Notes under the pieces: model-generated
What the model saw: the letters and a program-made list of their open reading frames with translations, nothing else
Database searches by the model: none
Told to the model about the DNA's origin: nothing
DNA from: Bondarzewia mesenterica
Lineage: Eukaryota; Basidiomycota; Agaricomycetes; Russulales; Bondarzewiaceae
Direction: 5' to 3'
DNA length: 17,870 nucleotides
NCBI GenBank assembly: GCA_004802705.1
Contig: SGPL01000525.1
Coordinates: forward strand, 4,988 to 22,857
Made by a program: the position numbers and the translations under genes
Shown: positions 10,301 through 17,870 of the stretch, piece after piece
Layout: every line of letters begins with the position of its first letter
Numbering within the stretch: position 1 is the first letter of the stretch

Positions 10301-11603
10301 GAAGCGCAGCCTCGGTGAATTGCTTACGGCCTTGTTCTCGGATGGTCTGTGGACGCTGTTTGACGCGGTGGAGGATGCAATATGCGCGTTTTTGGACATC
10401 CTACCTGACGTAATTGGTGCGTGCATCAGCATGGTGACAGGCGCGATCAAGCTGCCCGGAATCACTGCTTTCTGGGAGGCGTTCACGGAGACCACGTTTT
10501 CTATCCTGGATGTCGGTAGCATGATCCTGGCTCAGATCATGTACCTCGTCACGATGATGTGGCAGGAAAAGTTGCCGTTCGAAGTCATGTCACCGTGGTA
10601 TTCGATGTTACCGAAGAAAGGGTCCATAATCCTCCCGATCACCAAGTCCTCCCTGGGCCTTGACACAGATCGAGCCCAACTTCTCTCTCTTGCACAATCA
10701 CAGCCGTCAGACGCGGACGCAAACTCTGTGAGTTTTTGCCAAGTTGCAGAAGTTCATTGTCGACTGACGCGTTCTTTAGGGGGCGGACATACATACCTTC
10801 CTTGACTTGGCGTTCGGCCTTGCATCATCTTTTTTCGTGCTGGGTTCTACTGCCTGCTACACGACAGTCCTAGTTCCTAAATTACGGCAGGAAGAGTATG
10901 AACTACAACCCCTGGCTGCTGATCTACTTGGTACAGCTCTCCTCTTGTGTATGCATTCTGCTTGATCACTCACCATTCATTTCAGATTCCAGCGTTTCCG
11001 GTTTTTCCGAGCCCACTGCAACAAAGTCGATCACTCCATTTTTCAAGAACGCCCAGCTTGCATTTACTGGCTCGAGTTTGCTGATGGAGGTTGCGTCGTT
11101 CGTGAACAATGTCCTTGTTACTGCGTCTAATGCACGTGAGCATGTTATCGTGAGTACCCCTCTCATTACGCCAGTANACGCGATGTCTGTAACTCTCGCC
11201 TACGAATCTAGCGGTACATCAAACTGGTCGCGATAGTAATGAAAATTTCCGACCTTGCNACTAATCTCGGAGGAATAGGCAACGCTATCACTGCGGCACT
11301 NTCTCCGGTCGCAAACATCATGAACTCGCTCCCTGGTGGTATTTGGTAGGCAGACATCACAATTCTCAAANGGTTTGTGAAGGTTTCCGCGGTATCGCTA
11401 ACTCCTTCTCCAGGTCCTTCGTCGACTCAGAGCAAAGAACAGAAGATATCCTTGCCCTCATAACTTCAACGGTCAATGGCGTTGCGGGGGCCTTTGATAT
11501 CCTGACAATCATNTTCGAGGCGACAGAGCAGCCGGAACTGAAATGGGCTTCCGTCGGCGCATCCGCTNTATTGAACGTCGGCCAGATGGGAACAAGTACG
11601 TGA
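7304..11603 (+). CDS. Large two-part protein (propeller-like plus helical), about 1,200 aa, function unknown
   Basis: Exons: 7304-7540, 7612-7830, 7894-8390, 8482-8783, 8851-8923, 8979-9649, 9711-9813, 9860-10727, 10780-10930, 10986-11149, 11212-11345 and 11414 to about 11603. All introns are GT-AG, 46-91 nt. Residues 60-440 form repeated beta blades typical of a propeller (PMIFTVGNDS, LYCIRYVSGDSWSHT, VSVLAISTDGNLYFIDG, AIYVNSDSEELRHIW). A beta domain follows (IFTTDSSGSIRVVIQTSQ; then RQRVIRKMCNAGSG). The rest is helical, with the signature FLALFGFLFDYENIKKTQE near residue 690. That corresponds to an F-x-F-x-WDDI-x-x-T motif I recall from large uncharacterised fungal proteins. No signal peptide is seen. 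Two frame breaks exist: one base is needed in exon 2 before the stop at 7729, and an extra T sits in the run at 10256-10259. Undetermined bases occur at the 3' end. The TGA at 11601 may be real, or a GT donor at 11596 may lead to a further exon. Gene structure is firm; function is unknown. Confidence 0.75.
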
Positions 11604-11895
11604 CTTTGGCATGATGAGCGCNTGCTGGTGGCTGACCGTGTTTCTGAAGCTGTCGCGTANGGNGCAATGTTAGATTGATGATGTCGTGCTCAAAGTGTCT
11701 GGGGAAGGNAGTTNGAAATACATTGGTTCTGCGAATGACGCGCGNTTGCTCTTTGCAGACACAGCATTTGTACATGTATTATTTCACGCGTTTTGATCTA
11801 TGCAGNGACCTTTGTAAGATATCGGCCGACGTCGCCTTTACATTGGGGGAAAGGATGCTGNNNATTGTCAATTACAATCAAGNACTGGGCAAGCA
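11604..11895. other. Low-quality stretch, no gene recognised
   Basis: Many undetermined bases interrupt every frame. A last exon of the upstream plus-strand gene could lie here (possible acceptors at about 11.76 and 11.81 kb), but no conserved motif confirms it. Confidence 0.4.
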
Positions 11896-12138
11896 TTAAC
11901 GAATNCGAGCCATACTATTCGANGTCGCTTGGTCCCTGGTGAGCAGAAAGGTCGTTTTCCACGGATCAACAGTCAGAGGGTATGGTAGGGAGCGCTCGAT
12001 GAAGAGCTTTGCCCATCCGGCAGGNAGACCAGAAGTTGATATGTCCAACCACATCGTGGGGTAGTTNAAACAATNTTTTCCCCAATGCNGANAGACGAAG
12101 GTCAGCCGAACCCAAGAGNCAATTCCTTTTCCATCCAA
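11896..12138 (-). pseudogene. Fragment of an Agaricomycete F-box-type protein
   Basis: The minus-strand reading contains SWVRLTFV, then HW-G, then NYPTMWLDISTSG, then WAKLFIERSLPYPLTV. This follows the pattern GWIRVTHVCxxWRxxALxxPxLWxxI...WxxxxLxRSxxxPL seen just after the F-box in the expanded basidiomycete F-box family, which usually acts as an SCF ubiquitin-ligase adaptor. The F-box itself (an LPPEIL-type motif) is not found upstream within about 100 bp, and no leucine-rich continuation is seen. Several undetermined bases weaken the reading. It is most likely a relic; the family call is moderate. Confidence 0.4.
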
Positions 12139-12289
12139 GAGATAAGTCTTACTCCTGATTCTTCGGGTGGACAGGGACCGTGAAGGGCGACAGAAATGCG
12201 AGTAGCTTCAGGGTCTGATTGTATTACACGGCATCTGGGCTCGTTGAGTAGAGATGGGTTTGTATAATTTTGGTGAGGCCTTGCGCGCT

Positions 12290-12920
12290 TCANCGTTTAA
12301 CCTCGTATTTCTCCCNGCCCACTTCTCCAGCTTATCGACCTTCTGCAGTACCTCCGTCTCCAACGACTTCAAGTACGCCTCCATATCATCAACCAGCTGC
12401 AGTATTCCAGCAGAAAAGATGCGCATGGCAAGCCAGCCAGCATTTGTGCCGTTGTTAATAGCCACCATCGCAACTGGAATGCCTCTTTGCAAAAAAAGTA
12501 AATGGTCGGATGATATAAGAGAAAAAACAATCAGTCAACGTACGGGCATCTGCACAATACTGTGCAGCGAATCAACGCCATCCAACGAGCTCCCTTTGAT
12601 GGGAACGCCAATCACTGGCAGTGCTGTCATCGCTGCAACCATCCCCGGCAGGTGCGCTGCCCCACCCGNGCCGGCAACAATCNTCCTGCGACCGCGTGCA
12701 GCGGCCGAGCGCGCGTACTCAACGAGCCTGTCAGGAGTGCGGTGGGCAGAGAAGATGGTTAGCTCGTACGGAACGCCAAAGCGGTCGAGGATGTGTGCGG
12801 CGGGGAGCATGATAGGCAGGTCCGAATCAGAGCCCACGATAATTCCAACCAGCGGATGTTTGTGCGCAAGCCCTGATCCTGGGACTAGCGCGACAGGTGC
12901 GTAGCGTTCGACATGAGAAG
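12290..12920 (-). pseudogene. 3' fragment of ADE2-type gene: PurE domain of AIR carboxylase
   Basis: In fungi ADE2 encodes phosphoribosylaminoimidazole carboxylase (purine synthesis), with an N-terminal ATP-grasp (PurK) domain and a C-terminal PurE domain. Here only PurE is present: [14 protein letters not shown], then [16 protein letters not shown], then GGAAHLPGM, then [19 protein letters not shown], then RGIPVAMVAINNGTNAG. The order and length are normal for PurE, and the substrate motifs GSDSD and SAHRTP are intact. The PurK part is absent: upstream sequence is a DUF7918 fragment and then the opposing HIT gene. The intron at 12543-12487 has a good donor, but its acceptor reads AA instead of AG at 12488-12487. 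A one-base loss at about 12323 shifts the frame just before the usual C-terminal end (EKYEVKR-stop at 12290). An ATG at 12945 could start a PurE-only product, but the splice defect argues for a pseudogene. Confidence 0.85.
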
Positions 12921-13207
12921 ATGCCACCATGAACAAAATGGCCATCCATGTGCAAAGCAATTTTGAGATCTGCTACGGGACCACNAACACGTTCTAGCTT
13001 GATGGTGAACGTCTATGTAACTCATGAAGTCGATCATTTTCTCTGCCAAGTTCCANCGCAGAAGAACGCACCTTTCCAGCCTCACTAGGGATGAAACAAC
13101 TGATAATTGTGTCATCATCAGTGTACGCTCTATACTGAGAGATTTCCAGCCCATCCTGAGAAGTAATCCAGATTCCATGCTCGTAAACCACGCGCTTCCA
13201 AAGGCAT
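12914..13207 (-). pseudogene. 5' half of a DUF7918 protein, truncated by the ADE2 fragment
   Basis: DUF7918 is an uncharacterised domain common in Agaricomycetes. The reading starts MPLEARGLRAW at 13207 and continues after a one-base frame break (about 13165) as ITSQDGLEISQY and DDDTIISCFIPSEAGK. It is then interrupted by a GT-AG intron (13071-13013) and resumes [19 protein letters not shown] and [12 protein letters not shown]. The SEAGK-intron-TF junction and the DG...GG pattern match the first half of the domain. The expected second half is missing; the sequence runs directly into the PurE segment in another frame. Function is unknown. Confidence 0.6.
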
Positions 13208-13470
13208 TCAAAGAAGGTGGNTAGATAGTTGCGGCCTTCTGTGACGCTGTAATGAGTGGTGAAACACGACGAGATTTGGCTTAGCGACGTGATTTGGGAT
13301 GGCAGCTTCAGAGCGACACGGTCTGGGGAGACGAGCAACAATGAAAACGGACCTATAGTGGGATGGAGTATGTGCTACAGAGTCGCAAAGAGCGAACGAC
13401 TCAACGACTGGGTCTGAACAGGTCTAAACCTCCCGTAACCTTGGCTTCGGGTTAGGGCTCAGTGAAGTGC

Positions 13471-14369
13471 ATGCGGCTACGGATGATTCCCCCATACTCC
13501 TACCTATCTGGCTCATTGCCAACCGCCGTCCAGTCTTCTTCGCACGTAACAGGTGAGCTTTCACTATCAAGCTGCAGCACTCCGGTATCTATCCTTGATT
13601 GAAGCTTCAGGGCATATCATGGCTTCCACCGCAAAGTACATTCTACTACTGACCGCACCACAGATAGAGATGATACTGATCGAAATAGGACTCTCGCCAG
13701 CTGTATATTCTGCAAAATCATCAAGGGTGAAATCATTTTCACTCTTTTACAATAATTCTCTGAAATTTAATACGCACTTCAAACGAAAGGAGATATCCCG
13801 AGCTTCAAACTCATTGAAACGGACCTGTCGTACTCTTTCCTCGATGCAGGATCCCTTTCCAGAGGCCACGCTCTCATCATCCCGAAATGTGCGTGACCCG
13901 AACTTTCATCTCTATCCGTTCTCGTTATGTTGCCTCTTTCACAGACCACGCACCCAAGCTTCACGAGCTTCCCGACGAATACCTCGCGGACGCTCTCCCC
14001 ATCGCCAAAAAGATCGTTAAGGCGCTGGGTGCTGAGAACTACAATATCCTCCAGGTGCATATTTTTCTCTTCAGCTCCGCAACTGCACACCCCTCGTCAC
14101 TGTCGCATAACTTGCTCACCGCCCTATCTGCAGAACAACGGCCGCATCGCGCACCAGGTCCGTATAGCCCCTTTTCCTCGTTTAGCTGACCATCCCGGCC
14201 GTGCTGAACCGGCGTAATACAGGTTGTCGATCATGTCCATTTCCATGTCATTCCGAAGCCTTCCGATAGCGATGCCGAGGGGCTCGTCATTGGCTGGCCC
14301 ACGCAGTCACCATCCAAGGAGGAGCTCTCAAAATTACATGAGGAGCTTCTTGAGAAGCTGAAGAATTGA
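13471..14369 (+). CDS. HNT1: HIT (histidine triad) family nucleotide hydrolase, HINT type
   Basis: HINT proteins are small dimeric nucleoside phosphoramidate hydrolases, usually cytosolic or nuclear. Exons are 13471-13552, 13664-13726, 13790-13888, 13945-14054, 14134-14157 and 14223-14369, with GT-AG introns of 56-111 nt in agreeing phase, giving 174 residues. Landmarks are CIFCKIIKGDIPSFKL near residue 39, YSFLDAGSLSRGHALIIPK, then HAPKLHELPDEY, then NYNILQNNGRIAHQ. The catalytic triad HVHFHVI is at residues 130-136, followed by the C-terminal GLVIGWP segment. Everything from residue 39 on is intact and full length. The start is less sure. The first exon gives a 27-residue extension with early arginines, many serines and no acidic residue, which could target mitochondria. 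A more ordinary ATG at 13619 (MASTAK) is out of frame by one base and would require an indel in the assembly. It is divergent from the DUF7918/ADE2 remnants. Confidence 0.88.
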
Positions 14370-15742
14370 AGAGCAGGCGAATAGAGTCTAGAGGATAGTC
14401 AAAGTCAATCTAGAAGATGAATTGTAGGAATATGTGAGTACAATCAAGCCTCGTTCTATGCTTTTCAAATTCCCAATACTACAGCGCCCTTGGATGTGGC
14501 AATTATATCTTTTCCTCATGGTTGTTAGGCTTTAAATTTCAATCGGTTAGAACGGAAGCCGTGGTACGCCCGAGATGAGGTCGATGCCGTCCCCATCATC
14601 TGGCTCTCTGGATACCCAAGAGAATCTTCCGGCTCGGCGTACGGGTTGGAGTCAACCTGCACGAGGGCTGATCGAGCATGTGTTAACTATATGGACTTGT
14701 CGTTTGAACCGCTGCATACTACGCAGCGAAGTCAAGACCCGTGTCCTGCGCCCTTGGCTCTTACTGTGGTGTCACTGACTAGACAAGATGTACGTAAACC
14801 GTTAATCACCGAGTTGGCAGCAAAATGCGCTCTATTACTTGGACGCATGATGTTACTTACAGTATGTGTGCATAGTTTTCTGTCTCTATTTTTATTTTAT
14901 TTTGTTGTATTTATCACGAGGGCAGCGATGGCCGCATGGGTCTGTGGTGCTTGAGTACACTCCGGTCCACTACGGTCTTCTCCTATCTTGCTAATCCTAT
15001 GTTGCGACATCCACATATCACCCAGGATGAATCATCAGTTCCTTAAGATCCAAACTCGCCGACGCTTCGCGACGAGAGAAAGCGATATTTGGATCCCGAA
15101 AATGCGCAGAGATGGCAGCCGAACACTCACGTATGCAAAGCATTCACTCAGTGTCTAAGGAGTGCATAATGGGCCATGCCGACTGCGCATACTTTGCTGG
15201 TGCTTCAGCTTTCCCCCGGCTGCAGCGTGAATCTAATACACAAAGTGAGTATTCAACGCATTTCCCCATGAGTGATGCATAGCAAGTCGGCGAGAGATGA
15301 GATGTTAGAAATCACAGATTCTGAGGTCTGTGGGTAAGAATAAGAGGCGATACATGCATCATATCAAGATTAGGTTCGGGCTCAAAAACAGCATACCACG
15401 GTACCGGTCAAGGCTTGGTGAATTTGGTTCGAGGATAAGTGAACTGCTTATTGGCAAAAGAGAAAGGAGTGAGCTAAATGCAGTCTCCATGGCTGACCAT
15501 ACAGAAGACAGAACGATCAAAACACTTACACAGATTGGTGGAGTTTACGATACAAGTGCGGTATTCATTGTGCTCAGCCCGTAGTTTCATGACCCGAATG
15601 ATGCACATTTTGTGGAAAATCTGTGAACTCATTGACGAATGTCATAGTAAGATCCATAATCAGGGCATCGACCACGGCAGTTCTAGATGACAAGCGTGTA
15701 AGCCGGGAGTCCGCGGGAGGGTGTCTTTGCGAGACAGTCAAT
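14370..15742. other. Intergenic region, no gene recognised
   Basis: Short open frames exist on both strands (for example 14575-14954 and 15330-15690, plus), but none shows a family motif, and no splice path extends them. The first part presumably includes the 3' untranslated region of the HIT gene. An AT-rich tract lies near 14.88-14.91 kb. Confidence 0.55.
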
Positions 15743-15990
15743 CTAAGCACTTAAGGTGACTCGACCCAAAAAAGCATCAAAAGCAGTGCCATTCGCAGGA
15801 AAGTATTGAGAGATCCATACTGATTGATATATAAAAATACTCTGCCAGCGGGACCACTGTATATGTTGCAATGCGTCATGATCCAGAGCTGTCCAGGCCG
15901 TCTATAACTCACTGTCATCCAATAGCCGTGTCGGTTGAGCAGCGCCAAACTCGTATTTTCACCGGTGAGCTTGAGGTGAACTGAGGCCAT
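15743..15990 (-). CDS. Possible small two-exon protein, 63 aa (DUF6593-like pattern, weak)
   Basis: Exon 15990-15913 encodes MASVHLKLTGENTSLALLNR and six more residues, ends at a GTGAGT donor, and is followed by a 56-nt intron with a CAG acceptor. Exon 15856-15743 then stays open to a TAG and includes FIYQSVWISQYFPANG and FLGRVTLSA. The beginning (strand, N-T-x-L, G-Y turn) and the late FLP...LGRxT pattern recall small basidiomycete DUF6593 proteins. The protein is shorter than those and lacks their terminal APDGxxYxW segment. It may be a degraded copy or a chance structure. Confidence 0.3.
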
Positions 15991-16364
15991 CTATCGATTC
16001 GTGAGCTCAAGCTCTCCTCGGATGCACAGCCCAAAATGAGCATCTTTTGGTCCAGCGCTCTAGTGCGCGGGGATGATAGCCTCCAAAAAGCCCAATCGAG
16101 CGAAGTCCTGAGAATCTGACCGTTGTCAAGCAGGGAAAAGGGGGTATGAAAGAGTTCAACGTTTCGCACAGCACGACGAGATGTATAAAGGATTATCGAG
16201 AAAATTGAGCCTGTGGACCTGGGAGCGCGCTCAGCGCTAAGCCTTGAATAGCGCCTCGGATGAGGTCTGATGAGGTACATACCAGCAGGAGAACAAGCGC
16301 GCGAGAGGAATTATGGAGTATATAATCTGTTTCCATTAACATTCTCTTGCCATCGATAATCGGT

Positions 16365-16392
16365 CTTGAAGCTTGAAGCTTGAGGCTTGAAG
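16365..16392. repeat. Four tandem copies of a 7-bp unit (CTTGAAG)
   Basis: CTTGAAG CTTGAAG CTTGAGG CTTGAAG runs without a gap, the third copy having one substitution. It lies about 220 bp upstream of the KP-rich gene. Each unit junction (GAAGCTTGAAGC) includes an AAGCTT palindrome. No regulator is recognised. Confidence 0.8.
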
Positions 16393-16474
16393 ATGGAGTT
16401 AAATTAGACTGAGAGAGAAGTTGAGGAACGAAACCTTATCTTATCTAGAAGATCATGACGCGACGCGTGTAAGT

Positions 16475-16480
16475 CACGTG
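16475..16480. promoter_or_regulatory. CACGTG palindrome (E-box) upstream of the KP-rich gene
   Basis: CACGTG at about 130 bp before the ATG at 16610, in the context AAGTCACGTGTAG. Fungal bHLH factors bind such sites. Position is suggestive, but a 6-bp match is weak evidence. Confidence 0.3.
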
Positions 16481-16609
16481 TAGTGCGTCTGTTGATCAGG
16501 TCGGAGACAAGGTTTAGTAGCGTTAAACAAGGTTCCACAGTCCGTCCCTCCTTGCTCTCAACCTTCATCTTCATTTCTTTCCGCAATCTCTCTCCTCATA
16601 ACTCATAAG

Positions 16610-17545
16610 ATGCCTCGCAAAGCAGCAGCAACTGAAGAAGCCGCCATTGCCCCCCGCCGCTCTGCACGTATCAAGGAACTTCCTAAGCCACAACCAGCCC
16701 CCGCTCCGGAAAAGAAACCTACCAAACCGCGAGCTAAGAAAACTCAGGAGGCTACCGCCAATGGCGATGTGGCTGAGAATGGTGACGAGGCGCACGTGAA
16801 GAAGCCGAAATCATCTGCTCGCGGAAAGAAAAGGACAGCGGCAGAGAAGGAAGCTGACGATACCGCCGAGCCTGCCACTGCTACTGATGGCGAAACCGCG
16901 CCTCCTCCTTCGAAGAAGGTACATCTATTCCCTGCTCATGAATTCATCAGCTCTAATTCGTTATCCAGGCGAAGCCTACATCCAAGGCTGCAGAGAAACC
17001 CGCCTCAAAGGCTGCAGCAAAGCCGGCGTCCAAGGTCGCCGATAAGCCTGCGTCTAAGGCTGCCGAAGAGCCCACATCTGAAGCTGTGGGTAAACCTGCC
17101 TCTAAATCTGCAGAGAAGCCCGCATCAAAGGCCGCTAAACCTGCCTCGAAGCCTGCCTCGAAGCCTGCTTCCAAAGCCGCGAAGCCACCTTCCAAAGCGG
17201 CTTCTAAGCCCCCCTCCCGTGCCGCGTCAGAGAAACCTCAATCCAAAGCCTCCAAGCCAGCCTCTCGCGCGGGATCGCGCAAGCCCAGTTCCAAGGTGCG
17301 TTGATGCTCAGACAGACGATTCCACAAGGGTTAATTAGGCGTTGCGGGGGTGGCTCTTTGTTCCCAACAGGCTGAAGTGAATAAGCAAGAATCCGCTCCC
17401 GCGCCTCAGGATACTATCGCAGAGGAGCCCGAGGAGGAAGCAATAGTGGCTGAATTGGAAGCTGTGGCGGTTGGTCTCATTCTCCTGGGATATGTCAAAG
17501 TGACCCGCTGACGTTGCCTTCATCTTTGCGCATGTACAGGCCTAA
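16610..17545 (+). CDS. Lys/Pro/Ala/Ser-rich nuclear-type protein, histone-H1-tail-like, 246 aa
   Basis: Exons are 16610-16918, 16969-17295, 17371-17469 and 17540-17545. The last adds only one alanine codon and TAA. Introns are GT-AG, 50, 75 and 70 nt. The protein starts MPRKAAATEEAAIAPRRSAR, a basic cluster common at the start of fungal chromatin-associated proteins, followed by PRAKK and ARGKKR basic patches that could serve as nuclear localisation signals. Residues 104-212 consist of some 15 imperfect KPASKAA units. The last 34 residues are strongly acidic (EEPEEEA). Such lysine-alanine-proline repeats resemble the C-terminal tail of linker histone H1, and a DNA- or chromatin-binding role is a reasonable inference. 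No globular winged-helix domain is present, so this is not a canonical H1. The pyrimidine-rich leader just before the ATG and the clean splice sites support an active gene. Confidence 0.75.
16969..17290 (+). repeat. Coding tandem repeat of KPASKA units
   Basis: Degenerate units of 15-27 bp encoding K-P-A-S-K-(A/S)-A with E/A spacers fill almost all of exon 2. Synonymous positions vary widely (AAG/AAA, GCC/GCA/GCG/GCT), so the amino-acid pattern is better preserved than the DNA. This argues for selection at protein level rather than recent slippage. Confidence 0.75.
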
Positions 17546-17870
17546 TCTCCCCGTGATTTCTTCTGGCAGCAGCACTGACAACACCGACTTGACACACCTC
17601 TCGCTTCTTCATCACATTTTCTAGGACGCAAGACAGACGTTTTATTGTATCTCGGGATGGAAGCATCGTTGTCATGTACTCAGCTCAAGCTTCTTGTTCG
17701 ACTTCATGTTGTACCTACTATGCTGCGCAACCTGTATCGGCAACCCACGTTCCGCTTCCTCATGTTGTTCGTGTCGTCTATCTATTCTGTGCCGGTGTTG
17801 TACATATCTTCGCTTTTATTCTTCCTTAGTTGTATATATCACATTGGTACTGTACATACCTTCTTATCCT
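17546..17870. other. 3' flank of the KP-rich gene
   Basis: T-rich sequence without an open frame, consistent with a 3' untranslated region and downstream spacer. No second gene start is seen before the window ends. Confidence 0.5.

Noticed and set aside
13449..13459. A GGGTTAGGGC string resembling the TTAGGG telomere repeat
   Set aside because: Only about one and a half units, with genes on both sides; not an array and not evidence of a chromosome end.
13553..14020. A 155-codon plus-strand open frame in the HIT gene region
   Set aside because: It reads through the introns in a different frame and loses the conserved CIFCKII and HIT segments.
15426..15437. GGTTCGAGGAT, resembling a tRNA B-box
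   Set aside because: The rest of the B-box consensus is missing, and no cloverleaf or A-box could be built around it.
16620..17195. Minus-strand open frames opposite the KP-rich gene, including an Ala/Gly/Phe/Asp-rich repeat protein
   Set aside because: They are the mirror image of the repetitive plus-strand exons. The plus strand has a good start, a splice-consistent four-exon structure and a biased but sensible composition.

Overview
The window looks like a piece of a mushroom-forming basidiomycete (Agaricomycetes) genome. Every gene that can be read is split by short GT-AG introns, mostly 46-80 nt. The recognisable families (GEN1/XPG-like nuclease, DUF7918, F-box and small HIT proteins) are typical of such fungi. 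There is no operon structure, rRNA, tRNA or CRISPR. Scattered undetermined bases (mainly 11.1-13.2 kb) and several one-base frame breaks suggest a draft-quality assembly.

Layout. (1) About 0.56-2.19 kb, minus strand: a GEN1/XPG-type structure-specific nuclease that keeps five clean introns. It has lost its start codon, carries a stop in its first conserved motif, and has substitutions at most of its catalytic acids. (2) 2.2-3.67 kb: no gene seen. (3) 3.68-5.76 kb, minus: an eight-exon gene for a beta-rich protein of about 560 residues, tentatively TULIP/P47-like. (4) 5.8-7.24 kb: a shared upstream region with a strong inverted repeat and a TATA box facing each way. (5) 7.30-11.60 kb, plus: a twelve-exon gene for a protein of about 1,200 residues, with a beta-propeller-like N-terminal half and a helical C-terminal half. 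Its family is known to me only as uncharacterised fungal proteins. (6) 11.9-13.2 kb, minus: a row of broken gene pieces, namely an F-box-type fragment, the PurE (AIR carboxylase) end of an ADE2-type gene, and the first half of a DUF7918 gene joined directly to it. (7) 13.47-14.37 kb, plus: a six-exon HIT/HINT nucleotide hydrolase, the most confidently identified gene. (8) 14.4-15.7 kb: nothing convincing, followed by a possible 63-residue two-exon gene. (9) 16.61-17.55 kb, plus: a lysine/proline/alanine/serine-rich, histone-H1-tail-like protein.

The most distinctive content is the divergent pair in 3.7-11.6 kb. Two large proteins of unknown function, both without an obvious signal peptide, start from one 1.55-kb intergenic region, each with a TATA box about 50 nt before its ATG. 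The flanking material (dead nuclease, truncated ADE2 tail, DUF7918 and F-box fragments) looks like a rearranged, decaying accessory region. The two outer genes (HIT and the KP-rich protein) look like ordinary chromosomal genes.
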